Assembly (NCBI GenBank): GCA_033065855.1
Contig: JAVXUO010000908.1
Coordinates: 682,001 to 746,000 of the forward strand
Origin: Escallonia rubra
Taxonomy: Eukaryota > Streptophyta > Magnoliopsida > Escalloniales > Escalloniaceae
Length of the DNA stretch: 64,000 nucleotides
Reading direction: 5' to 3'
The notes below the pieces were generated by a model that was not told the DNA's origin, ran no database searches, and saw only the letters and a list, made by a program, of their open reading frames with translations. Below, piece by piece: positions 49,455 through 59,992 of the stretch (positions are counted from its first letter, which is position 1; each line of letters opens with the position of its first letter). A program made the translations under genes and the position numbers.

Positions 49455-50009
49455 AGAGGTGAGCCTTTAAACCGTTCAAACCAATTCAACTGGTCAAACC
49501 GAACCGACCAAACCGACCGATTACAAACCGATTTAAAGAAACAATTGGTTTGGTTTTTTTTTTACCAAACCGATGTACAGTTCGGTTGGTTCGATTTGGT
49601 TTTTTCGAAACCGTTCTAAACCGAACAAAACCGAACATATATATATCTAATTAAAAATTTATAAATCTTTATCTAGTCCTAGTCATTATTTAATTTTTGT
49701 TATACTTATGATCTAACCACTACATATATGTGTAAACTCTACCTAATTTCAATAGGTAGGCTCTAAAAAATTAGTTATTATGTGTATAAATAATGCTAAA
49801 TAATCAATATTTAGGCCCAAAAAAATCCAAAAATTAATTACTAACCCAAACCGGTCAATCCGTCCAAACCAATCCGTTCGATCCGTCCAAACCGTTGAAA
49901 CCGAACCGTTCAACTACGGTTTGGTTTTTTTTCTTCCAAACCGATGGTGGTCGGTTCGGTTTGGTATTCAGCCTTCAAACCGAACCAACCGAACCGTGCT
50001 CACTCCTAG
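49455..50009. mobile_element. hAT-like MITE, about 555 bp
   Basis: The ends are inverted (AGAGGTGAGC left; GCTCACTCCTAG right). An 8-bp flanking duplication is TTCATAAC (49447-49454) and TTCATAAT (50010-50017), one mismatch. Subterminal regions are packed with AACCGAACC and GGTTTGGTTCGG motifs in both orientations, as in common plant non-autonomous hAT elements with GGGTGAGC ends. The middle is AT-rich and non-coding. It lies about 100 bp after the DUF4220 stop codon and may provide part of that gene's 3' end. Confidence 0.8.
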
Positions 50010-50017
50010 TTCATAAT

Positions 50018-51100
50018 AGCATACGTAGTTGCTGGCTGTTACCTCATACGAAAACGCAGCATTAAACTGGATGGTCAGTCATATGTTGTTTTCAACACTT
50101 GATTGCAAAAAGCAGCACGAACAAGAAAAAGTAGGGTCAAAAGTTATTTGGTAGTATTGCTCTGAGAAGGAGACCTTAAATTGACAGCTTAGAACAAGCA
50201 TTCCAAGTCCGCAACTTATCGGGAGCAAGTTCTCGTCCACATCATCTGCAGACTCGTACAGAACGTTCTTTTATCAATTTTGTTTTACATTTTTATTATT
50301 TTTGTATCCGGTTGGAAAGATAGTTGTGAATTTTTATTTTTGTCGGCTTTTTACTAGCTACTTTTTTAAATGCTTCGTGTACTTGGATCCCTTTTATTTT
50401 TATCTTGCCGCTACTTTGTTTGCGTTTTTCCTAAATGTCCTTACTATTTGAGTTTAAGGATAACATTAACATCTCTAAAATCTCTCAAATTGTCAGCCAT
50501 TTGTCACGTCATAACCCATTGCATGAGCCCTACCTTTTTTCCTTTTCCCAATGAGATTGCGCGCCTACCGCTGCCCTAAACCCCCAATATCAACCACAAC
50601 TACCATCATTACATAGGCTCTATAGGTCGTTAAGGGTTGGTGTTGAGGCTGTGATGGTGGAGGATAGAGTTTTGGTGGTTCGTCGGCCGCTGTGGGTTGC
50701 AAAAGGTGGTGGAGAAAAGAACAAATGGTTATGGGTGCGGCTGTGCTGTTGGTGGTTGAGGGTGGTGTTGCAGTGGTTCGATGGCAGTATTGGCTTGCAT
50801 ATGGTGGTGGAGAGAAGATTGATAATAGTTTTGTGATGGAATGGCGGCCGAGTGGCTGTAGGTGTTTTGTTATGGAGATCCGATCTGGCTTAGTGGGTGA
50901 GGAGTGTTGGTTTTGTGGTGGCTGTGTGGTCACAATATGGCCGGAGGAGATTGGATATGAGGTGTTTAGTGGCAGTCATTATGACTGCCTTAAGGGTGTG
51001 CTTCTTGGTGGTGGCAAAGGTGTGGTCGATGGTGGTGCCATGGTGTGTTGGTTCAAAGAGAGAGAGAAAGGAACAGTGATGTGATGGTATTAGTGGAAAT
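50018..51100. other. Intergenic; G/T-rich simple sequence at 50600-51070
   Basis: The right half is dense in GTGGTGG and TGGTTGTGG-type runs, opening overlapping frames in several phases on both strands. I read these as simple sequence and not as genes. Confidence 0.45.
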
Positions 51101-51474
51101 CCATGAACAGTGTTTATTGTTTGCTTTTTCCTGACATTAGATGAAGTTTGTCCAGAAAAATGTGAAACGTCTATCACATTATTTCACTGTTTGAGTGAGG
51201 CTTTTTCAAAACGAAAACAAGAACCGGTAAAAGTACAAAAAGATTCTTTCCTTTTTTTTTTTGGTGGTAAAAAGGTTCTTTATTACCGATGAAAAATTCA
51301 AAAAGCATCATACATTCATATTAGTTGACAGCTAAATTTATTTTTGAAAAAATAAAAATTTTATCGTGAATCTCAGGTGTGAAACATTGTTAGGGGTAAT
51401 TCCTAGTCGGTAGCATAACTGCTTATTAGTAGTGGATGTCATTGCCTTTTTCCAGCTCAATACTCTATAGAGTG

Positions 51475-51658
51475 TTAGAATTGTTGCAAGAAACAGGCAA
51501 GAACAACTCCAAAAATAATGTAAAACAGCTGGCTAAGACACGGACTAGATTGCTCTCGTAAGACAATTCGCGCCCCTTCGGAGAACCGGTTCAGCATGAT
51601 TTTCAACACATCGCCTCCGGGATACAACAGCCCAACTTTCACTGTTACTTCACTCGTA
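51475..51658 (-). other. Orphan exon-like frame ending in a hydrophobic tail
   Basis: After an acceptor-like TTTGTGCAG (minus strand, about 51660) a frame runs about 60 codons to a stop. It contains VTVKVGLLYPGGDVLK and RIVLREQSS, and ends in a membrane-like segment FYIIFGVVLACFLQQF. It looks like the last exon of a tail-anchored protein, but I found no upstream exons and do not recognise the family. It may be a fragment of a lost gene. Confidence 0.25.
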
Positions 51659-51669
51659 ATTCTGCACAA

Positions 51670-52080
51670 ACGAATGAAGCAGAAGCTTCACTCGATACCT
51701 TACCAAAATGCCCACAAGTCTAAGCGTTTAGAAATCAGAAAAGAGAGCTAAAGAGAAAGCTTGAGTTGTGCGTCAGTGAAGAAAATATGAATTCTCGTAT
51801 CTCCTCCACTTGTCTTTCCCCCCATTCGCGTGCAAGTTGTAGACTCAAGCGCATCTTACAAAAGGCCAATGAATATCATTTTATATACTCCTTAAAATTT
51901 TTTACAATGTCCAATGTGAGACAAATACTTTCCAAGAGTTTAAGTATGTAAGAAAATCTTTCCTTATCATTTTCAAGCAATGTGGGACGAAGGCACTTAT
52001 GATTTACTCAAAACTCTAATGTTCTTTCTCAAAACCATTCTTGAAGTATAAAAATGATTTTTTTGTTAAAATACTCCAAC
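51670..52080. other. Intergenic, nothing firmly recognised
   Basis: AT-rich, with the phrases CAATGTGAGACAAATAC and CAATGTGGGAC about 70 bp apart. No gene seen. Confidence 0.35.
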
Positions 52081-54540
52081 ATAGAGTATCTATTTATGAA
52101 CTCTTGTTATGATCTCATGCCTCCCCTGCTGATTCCTAGTGAATATCCTTTGATTTCTTTCTTTTTTTAACAACCACCGTAGATTGTAATAGTCAAAGCT
52201 AATTAACATAATCTGGCTCTAAAACTTTTTCTCCTGAACTTGTTGCAAGCATATTGTAGGAATTGAGACCATGTGCTACAATGTTGAGAGACGAGAAGTT
52301 TGCTGAATACTTGATTCTAGATTCATTTACTCAGGTTGCACCCCATAAAGAGATGCTCAATGGTCTCCTGATGTTGAGAAGTGAGAACGTAGGCTGCATT
52401 GATCATCATCTATTATATTTCACGTGAATTGAGTTTATCTTTAGTCCTTAGTTTCCTTTTGTACAACACTCATAATACAAAGGTACATGTTGGGATGCGC
52501 TCAGAGAACCATATTATCTTCCACCATGACATAGCAGGACAATGAACTCTGAGAGTATTCCAAGCTGAATTAGTACTGAACTTGCCACTGGGATGGGGCA
52601 ACCATTTAATTTGATCCTCACTGCCATTACTATTAGAAAATTCTGATAATTGACTGGTTAACATCCTTAACTCTGGTGATTTTGTAGGTATATTCTATGT
52701 ACCTTGCACCAAAACCTCTCTCACTTTCAGGTTCAAAGAACTGGCAGCATCATAGACAATCCTCATTCTACATTGAGTTACAATAGAGCCATTAGGTAGC
52801 CAATTGTCTAGCCAAAATCATGTGTTATTGTCATTCCCAATTTGATATCTGATGAGTGGTTGTATTTTACCTCTGAGCTGTATAATCTTTGTCAGGTTCA
52901 AGACCGGTTAACATGTGGTTTGAAAAACCAAAAGCTTTGGTCCTTTACAATATAGATGAGACACCGTTTAATCTAGAAGTATCTTTTTTGGCTGTGAGGT
53001 CCCAAATGTATTTAACCATGGCTACCTTGTTCCATTCGTGAAGTTTTTTTTTATGCCAAGCTCTCCTTTTTTCGGCATACGCACATCCTTCCAAGATACT
53101 TTAGCACCAGAGCACTTCAGGTCACTGCCGTACCAAAGGAAACTCCTAATTTTTGCTTCAATGCCATTGATGATCTTCTTGGATAGCAAGAATATAGACC
53201 ACCAGTAAATCTGTATACTAGACAGCACAAAGATTGCAAGCGGCAATCTTCCTACATAGGATAAGTGCTTTACAGTCAAGTTGTTGGGTCTTTTCATTAT
53301 CCTTTCAATCAATATCCGGCAATCGGAGGCCTTTAGCTAGGTAGTGATTAGTGGCACCCCTAGATAGGTCACAAGGAATCTACCTAAAAGGATTCAAAGC
53401 TTGAACTAATGCTTGATTAGCTTGTTCACTAAGCCCTGCTATAAATAAAGAGCTTTTATCCGTGTTAGGCTTATGTCCAGAGATTTGGTCAAAATTCTTG
53501 GATAACTTGCTTGGTTAGAGCTATTGTTTGTGTGTTTGCCCCAACCAATATAAACAAATCTCCAGCAAACAGACATGTCTGATTTTGAGGTTGTTGCACC
53601 TTGGATGGAAAGTAAAGCCAGGTTTCGTTGCATAAACATCTAGTTGGCATGAGAAGGCTTCCATTACTAGAAGGAAATGCGGAGAGATTGATCACCCTCC
53701 CTCAATCCTCTTTTGCTTCCAAAAAATCCATCTGTACATCCATTTAGATTGATGGTTTTGCTTCCAAAAAATCCATCAATAGATCCATTTAGATTGATGG
53801 AGAACTTTACGGTTGTTACACGATGTATGATCCAATGAATATATTTGCTAGGGAAATGGAGAACTTGCATTCCCATTTGTTGAAGGAATTCCACTCCACA
53901 ATGTCATATGCTTTTTGCATGTCGATCTTTATGGCACATCTTGGTGTTCCACCAGGTTTGTGGCTATTCCTCACCAATTCTTGCATAAGCGGGATGTTGT
54001 CACCAATATTCCTCCCTTCTACAAAGGCAGCTTGTCTGTTGCTAATTAAGCAGGGAAGTACTCTTTGTGGTCTCTTGCATAACATTTTTTTTGTACACTT
54101 TTACAGCATGCAACGCGTCTAAAATCCTTTATAGTATTCGGCGCAGGCTTTTAGGGATCATTAAAAAATTTAATGGACTTGCCTTTGTTGAAAAAGGATA
54201 ATACTGCTTTAGTGACCTCTTATCCAAGCAAATCTCAGTTCTTTTGAAAGAGTTATGCACTATAGCCATCTGGTCCAGGTGCTTTATTAATCTTCTTAGC
54301 AAAAATTGATGTTTTACCTCAGACTCATGAAGAGGAAAAAAAGAATTTTTTTAGTCTCTACGGAAACTTTCTAATGGTTGTGAACCATTTGCTCATGTTA
54401 GAAACTCCAACATGTAATCCATCACTCTGACCCTCGTTCGCTTTGTTACTTGGTAAACTGTTCCCTGTTAGTACCCTAGAGATTTCAACAGACTTGCATT
54501 GCTCACCCAGTTATATGAACTGCTATTATTGATGTATTTT
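52080..54540 (-). mobile_element. Decayed LINE (L1-type) ORF2, reverse transcriptase to C-terminus
   Basis: Read on the minus strand, pieces in order: NKAPGPDGY (about 54290), the reverse transcriptase block NRQAAFVEGRNIGDNIPLMQ and AIKIDMQKAYDIVEW (54060-53910), GFFGSKRGLREGDQ, the palm motif with FAGD instead of FADD (about 53565), the thumb region HLSYVGRLPLAI ... IRSFLWYGSDL and KVSWKDVRMPKKGELGI (53265-53040), the zinc-binding-like region SGKFSTNSAWNTLRV and TIEHLFMGCNLS (52610-52340), and a terminal RARLC*LALTITIY block near 52200. Many stops and frame changes: a dead copy. An in-frame duplication of about 45 bp repeats NLNG..DGFFGSK just before the GLREGDQ motif (53715-53800). Confidence 0.85.
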
Positions 54541-55229
54541 TGGAGGGAGGAGGGAGGGGGGAGTCATATTTGGTTTCAGGGTAGGAGTACATATACACAC
54601 AAATACTCAACACACACACACACACACAGATTACAAAGGAGTACCACCACTGAGTAACAAACAGCGAAAAGGAATACCATAACTGAGTAGTTCTACAATA
54701 GCAAATGCTGTTACAAAGTCATCTTACCAACCCGAACAGAGTACCACTAAACAGATTACAAGCACCAATACGGAAAGATGATTTATTAGCACACAACGGA
54801 CCCTGATATTCCAGCTGATACAGTGGCCCAACAGTTCACAACCAACAGACAAAACGAAGTTTATTTTTCTGTTTTTGTAGTTAGTAAAAAAGGACATAGT
54901 ACAAAGGTGAAGCACAGGGAAAGAGCTATCGATCAAATAGAGTGTGGTCTCCTTGATGGTGGCAAATGACCCACCAATGTCAATGCTCTTTGCTTGAAGC
55001 CGCTTACTAACCCGATTTTCACGTTGCTCGCCGTATGCAAAGGTCTCGATCATTGCCTCTATGTCTCTATCTGGGTAGTGGCATCTTGCTCCCACTGCCA
55101 CCCAAAAACATAAAACATCAGAGCTCAGATCTTAATTAACAACATATGCAAAGGTTAGATATAAGACGGGGGAAGAATGATATATGTTGTTCTAATTGTT
55201 GCTGCTACAATAACAGTGGAAAAAAATAG
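54541..55229. other. Downstream region of the NLR gene
   Basis: Contains a (CA)n run near 54608-54628. A minus-strand open frame (55101-54724) begins just after GGGTGGCAG, an acceptor-like site about 125 bp past the NLR stop. It may be a 3' UTR exon of the NLR gene; its protein resembles nothing I know. Confidence 0.4.
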
Positions 55230-58202
55230 TCAAGCAGCTGTATCACGGTAAATGAAATAAGAACCCACCGGCAAAGGAGTAAAATCCCATTTGTTGAGCT
55301 TGAGGGATGTATGCTTGGACTTCCTATTCTGAACATCAGCTGTGATTACCTCTGGCATGTTCGTCAAAATCAATTCATCCAAGGTTCGAAATAGACTGTG
55401 TGGGATGCTCTTCAACCTATCACAACATCGAATATTGAGTTCTTTGAGGTTTGGCATTGCCCCTTGCTCCACATCCCAGTCCTTCAACTCCTTCAGCATC
55501 CAGAGTTTCAAGACCCGAAGCTTCAGAAATCCGCGACAAAGCAGTTTTTCCCCCTGGTATGAATTGGCCAACAGCCGGAGGACGGTCAGGCTAGACAGCT
55601 GTCCCAAAGTTGGCATTGGGTCATCTTTTAGCATCGAGACTGACAATGTGAGAACCTTGATATTTTGGGGAAACTCATGAAGATCAGGTAGCTTTTCTAA
55701 ATCCCCAAGTAAATTTAAGTGGGAAAGTTTCTCCAATGATGAAAATGACTTCAAGTTGATTCGAGAAGGACGTCCTGCCTCATCTTTCGAGCGCAATCTC
55801 AGAGACTGAAGAGCAGTTAAGTTTGCAATCCAGTTGACCAAGACTGCTGCGTCGCTGGAGGTCAGGTGGAACGTAAGACCTAATTCTCTAAGATCACGCA
55901 ACCTGCTCAAACCATCCTTCACCAGGCTATCGTGGTCAACAAACAATCCCCACAATGTTAGGAGGGTCAGCGGAACATGCGATTGCATAGGTACATCAAC
56001 ACGGGTCCCATAATTGAGATTGAGATGCCGGAGGTGTTTTAATTTCCAAATGGAACTGGGTAGGCTGGTAATATACGTGTGTTTCACATCCAGGGTTTCG
56101 AGGTAGGGCAGGTCGCCAACTGATGGAGGGAGGGAGTCCAGAAAGGTCCACCTCAACCCCAAGTACCTTAACTGGTACAAAACTCCAAGGTTGTCAGGTA
56201 AACTCGGTTTGTGCACCCGCTCGAGATCAAGCACCCTGAGTAACCCAAAGCCATTAGCAATAATGTTGCTCAAGAATTTGCCTACTTCCTTTGCCGGTGT
56301 GTCCTTCTTTGGGAAGTTAAATGATAAGTAGGATCTCAAGTGGCGAAGTTCGGAGGGATCGCATTGGAAACTCCTGATGTCTCCGTACTCGATCATCCTT
56401 CGAACACCAAATGGACCTTTAACAGCTACATCTCCACTTCGGTGAAGATGGAAAAGGCTGATATGCTGGGCTTTGGGCAATAAGTAATCATGTAAGACAC
56501 CTAGTAAACGGCATTTCTTGGGGCTGCCATCGGACCTATTTTTAGATAACTGAATCATGTTACGGTTGACCAGATCTACAAAATATTCCTCTACCACATC
56601 CTCCGGGAACTTTGGGGGTGAATGCTTCACAAAACCCTCTGCAAGTAACAACCGAAGCAACCTCCTTACCGAGATGTCAAATTCTTTGGGAAAAAGCACT
56701 AAATATAGCAGGCAGAGCTTCTGGTGGACAGGCAGATCATTATAGCACAATAACAAGATGTCCAAAGTCCGCCAATTGGCCTGGGTCAACAGCTTCTTGG
56801 GCCATTCCCTATAGCTGTTCACGTCCTTGGTCGATAATAATCCGCCAAGCAGGACAATATTTAAGGGTATTCCATTACATACTCTCAGAATCTCCACTTT
56901 TAAGCCATCCGCGTTTGATAAAGGACTAGTTTCTTCCCAATTCGCCTTTTTCAAGAACATATCCCAGCTGTCATCAGCACTTAGTCGCTCCAAGACATGA
57001 GGATTGGCATACTTAAATACGCCTATGTCACGAGTCGTGAAGATAACCTTACTGTCATTTCTTGTATCTGCAAAGGCATCTCTCAGTTCTTCCCAGACAT
57101 TGCATGTCCGTACATTGTCCAAGACAACCAGGGACCTCTTCTCGTTGAAGTGCTCTGAAAGTCTATTTTTCAGCACTTCATCAGACATCAAAGCATCTTG
57201 GTCCTTCAAACACCCCAACTGCTTTAACAAGCTTAGCCAGATGTCTCTTTTGGTATACTCTTCCGACATAGAGAACCAAGCACGTCTTTCAAAAAAATGC
57301 TTGACGTTTCTTTTCCCATAGATTGCCCGAGCAAGAGTAGTCTTGCCTGAGCCCTCGACACCAACAATTGGGACTATGTGATCGCCTTGGGCAAGCAGCC
57401 GATCTACCAAGGTATTCACATCTTCTCCAAAACCGAATATGCCCAATTCTTCGTCATAAGAATAGCTGTACATCAGTCTCGCTTGCCTTTGACGTTCTCC
57501 AAAGCATGATGATTTGGTCCGAGATCGAAAGTTGGGCGGTGCACCTCGAGATTGAGGTGCAGTCCCATTGGTCATGGTCTGGAGTGTGGGAACCGACGAC
57601 GTGTGGATGTGCATTGCATTCATTTCAAGGGGAAATTGATCAAATTCAGGACCACTAAAAGCGGTGTCTGACGTTGTTTCCTTTTCCTGTTCTTGATCTT
57701 CAGCAAAATTGACACCATTGACAGAAATGCTCCGTTGATAATCCTGTGACGGTTCATCTGCTTTACTAGATAGAGAGACAATGGATCTGACACTAGCATC
57801 CTGAACCTGATCAGGCTTCCCATCATTGAGTTTCTTAATTGTTGTTCTAATTCGCTTCATCTTCCTGCGAAGCTTGCGGCAAGCATTCAAGTTGTTGAAA
57901 AAGAGAGCATGGTTCATCAGAAAACCCAGCCTCTTCCTCTGGCGTGCAACACGGAGGGCGAATTTTTCGATTTCATCCTCCACTTTGTAAAGAACATCTA
58001 GATACTTCTGTGCCCACTCCGTCACTGCTTCGTTAGTTTCTTTCTTATCCTCGGCGTAGATTAGAAAGCCTCTCATCTTTTCAAGCTCCTTCCTGATCAC
58101 CTCCAGTTGATCTACAATCAGTTTGTTAAGAGTTACAGGTTCCTCTTTAAGCATATGCGTCAGTTTCTCAATTACCACGGAAACCACGGCCTCGATCGCC
58201 AT
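55230..58202 (-). CDS. CC-NB-LRR intracellular immune receptor
   Basis: Plant NLR that senses pathogen effectors, probably in the cytoplasm or at the plasma membrane. Coding region in one exon, 990 residues. An Rx-type coiled coil spans about 1-127, with VEDEIEKF at 74-81 in place of the EDVID motif. An unusually long Ser/Asn-rich linker follows (about 128-245). NB-ARC: P-loop GVEGSGKTT (281-289), kinase-2 SLVVLDNV (357-364), RNBS-B KVIFTTRD (385-392), GLPL-type CNGIPLNIVLL (442-452), and VLHDYLL (569-575) at the MHD site, so M is replaced by L while H and D remain. LRRs run from about 618 to 960. No integrated extra domain seen. The frame is intact with all core ATPase residues, so the gene is probably functional. 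A related non-functional allele-type copy is not present in the window. I do not recognise a named resistance gene. Confidence 0.93.
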   Translation of the reverse strand: MAIEAVVSVVIEKLTHMLKEEPVTLNKLIVDQLEVIRKELEKMRGFLIYAEDKKETNEAVTEWAQKYLDVLYKVEDEIEKFALRVARQRKRLGFLMNHALFFNNLNACRKLRRKMKRIRTTIKKLNDGKPDQVQDASVRSIVSLSSKADEPSQDYQRSISVNGVNFAEDQEQEKETTSDTAFSGPEFDQFPLEMNAMHIHTSSVPTLQTMTNGTAPQSRGAPPNFRSRTKSSCFGERQRQARLMYSYSYDEELGIFGFGEDVNTLVDRLLAQGDHIVPIVGVEGSGKTTLARAIYGKRNVKHFFERRAWFSMSEEYTKRDIWLSLLKQLGCLKDQDALMSDEVLKNRLSEHFNEKRSLVVLDNVRTCNVWEELRDAFADTRNDSKVIFTTRDIGVFKYANPHVLERLSADDSWDMFLKKANWEETSPLSNADGLKVEILRVCNGIPLNIVLLGGLLSTKDVNSYREWPKKLLTQANWRTLDILLLCYNDLPVHQKLCLLYLVLFPKEFDISVRRLLRLLLAEGFVKHSPPKFPEDVVEEYFVDLVNRNMIQLSKNRSDGSPKKCRLLGVLHDYLLPKAQHISLFHLHRSGDVAVKGPFGVRRMIEYGDIRSFQCDPSELRHLRSYLSFNFPKKDTPAKEVGKFLSNIIANGFGLLRVLDLERVHKPSLPDNLGVLYQLRYLGLRWTFLDSLPPSVGDLPYLETLDVKHTYITSLPSSIWKLKHLRHLNLNYGTRVDVPMQSHVPLTLLTLWGLFVDHDSLVKDGLSRLRDLRELGLTFHLTSSDAAVLVNWIANLTALQSLRLRSKDEAGRPSRINLKSFSSLEKLSHLNLLGDLEKLPDLHEFPQNIKVLTLSVSMLKDDPMPTLGQLSSLTVLRLLANSYQGEKLLCRGFLKLRVLKLWMLKELKDWDVEQGAMPNLKELNIRCCDRLKSIPHSLFRTLDELILTNMPEVITADVQNRKSKHTSLKLNKWDFTPLPVGSYFIYRDTAA

Positions 58203-59580
58203 TATAATGCAAACTAGCTATGTGCACCTGCTGAAACACAACAGCAGAGGGGAATATAGAACTGGATGAGAAAAATAACAAATGCAGTTCTCCAAAAAAA
58301 TAACAACCTGATAATGCATACTTAAAGAAAGCTATAGCTATCTCACAAATAAACCAAAAAAAGGATCAGGCAGAGGGGAATATATTTGGCCAACTGAACT
58401 CAGAAATCAATAATAATCACTTTTTCCTTCTCTACATTTGATACATCACCAATAAACTTTCCTTATGTCAAACTTTTTTTTTTTTGTTTAACAAAAAGCA
58501 ATACATATACATCGTGGACAGGCGTCTCTAAAGTACAATCTACATGTATCACCAAGCACTTTCTGATGAATATAGAAGTGCCAGCTACGAGGCTAACTTA
58601 CTAAGACACACTCATGTCACCTGCGATGGAAATGTGTTCCCCCAAAACCTGAAAAGTTAGTATGAGCAGGGCAATAAAAAGAACTATCAGCCTTCTGTGC
58701 CAAAGGCGCCAAGACAACACAATGACAAAGACATGGTAATCTAACTAGTACGATTACAAAACTGTTGTCAAATTGTTTGATTAAACGGCCAAATAAGAAC
58801 AACAGAGCCTCACACCAGAACCTAGTAACAGAATATAAGATCCCCAAATACGGCAGCGTTTCCCACCATTGCGGCGACATGCTATGCTATTGGAGGCCAA
58901 ATTGAACAAAACACCAACTGTAGAAACTTGCCTTTTGGACATTCTCATTTTTTTTTTCTCAGAAGACCCACGAATTATTTTCAGCTTTAGTAATGCTAAA
59001 CTTATTCCGTACAACCATAGGAAATAGGAATTTTCCCAGTCCAATACCTTCATTATTTTGGTGAAACTATCAGTCTGTCACTAATTGCTTAATTCGAAAG
59101 TAGTCATTTTACATAATTAGTACTCCAATGTCCAATTTTCAAGAATTCAGTAGTATTTTAACAAGGTAATGTGCATTTCAACGCCAGAATTCAGTGCCCT
59201 AACTAAGTCCCTGATCTAGATAACACGATACCATGCAATATCCAAGAAAACAAGCCACTAAATCTTTGGTTTCCACCTTTTGATTCCTTTTCTGGTAATG
59301 GCCTTGGAAAATCCAGGAAGCTCATCAAGCCCTCTTACTGTCTTACAAACATTTACGATACTAAACGTAGGATTTTGATCGTTGTTTAGAACTAGACTGA
59401 AGATCATGATGCAAATAAACTAAGAAGAAACTGAAAATATAGTAAACTTGTAACAGATTGCTTTAAAAGAGTGAAGAATAAATGGGGGAACTTACCAAAG
59501 CTGTTTGTGAGTTGCTGGGTGCCTCTCTTTTCTCCTTATACAACCATACAGAGCTTGTTGATGGTGGAGGGTGATTTTTA
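58203..59580 (-). promoter_or_regulatory. NLR 5' leader with probable leader intron
   Basis: On the minus strand a consensus donor TTTG|GTAAGT lies at 59495, and an acceptor TTTCAGCAG lies at about 58229-58237, only 27-35 bp before the ATG. This suggests an untranslated first exon at about 59496-59580 and an intron of about 1.25 kb. Leader introns are common in plant NLR genes. The intron contains no recognisable element. Inferred from splice signals alone. Confidence 0.5.
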
Positions 59581-59992
59581 GGAGCTCAACCTTGACCAAC
59601 TTCTCCTTTTTCTCCAGAGTCCACACAGTGGGACTGAAGTCTTTGCTAAAGTCTCTGCCTCAATTATTTTATGTGCATCTTCACGTCTACTCGACCAGCT
59701 TTGACGAACAAATATTGCATGTGAATCATTAATTTTTAACTATTGACAACGTTTAGAAGAATTAATGTGAGCGGCAAAGATTGATATGAAATTATTCAAT
59801 AATATAGTACGATTTAGACTATCGAAACAGAATTTAAATTGTACAATATATTCTATATTATACTAATTTAACATAAATGTCTGAACAATTTAGATCTCTT
59901 TTAACAGCAAGATAAGCAAGCAGATAGAACTAACTTTTAATATTAAACACTTTGAGACTCGGAATTAACCTTATTGTGATATGGCAACAAAT
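59581..59992. other. NLR upstream region
   Basis: AT-rich, no repeat or gene recognised. Confidence 0.4.

Noticed and set aside
50565-51177. Frames of 95-130 codons on both strands
   Set aside because: Simple GGTGGT-type sequence, open in several phases at once.
54724-55101. 125-codon minus-strand frame after the NLR gene
   Set aside because: No known domain; more likely 3' UTR of the NLR gene than a separate protein.
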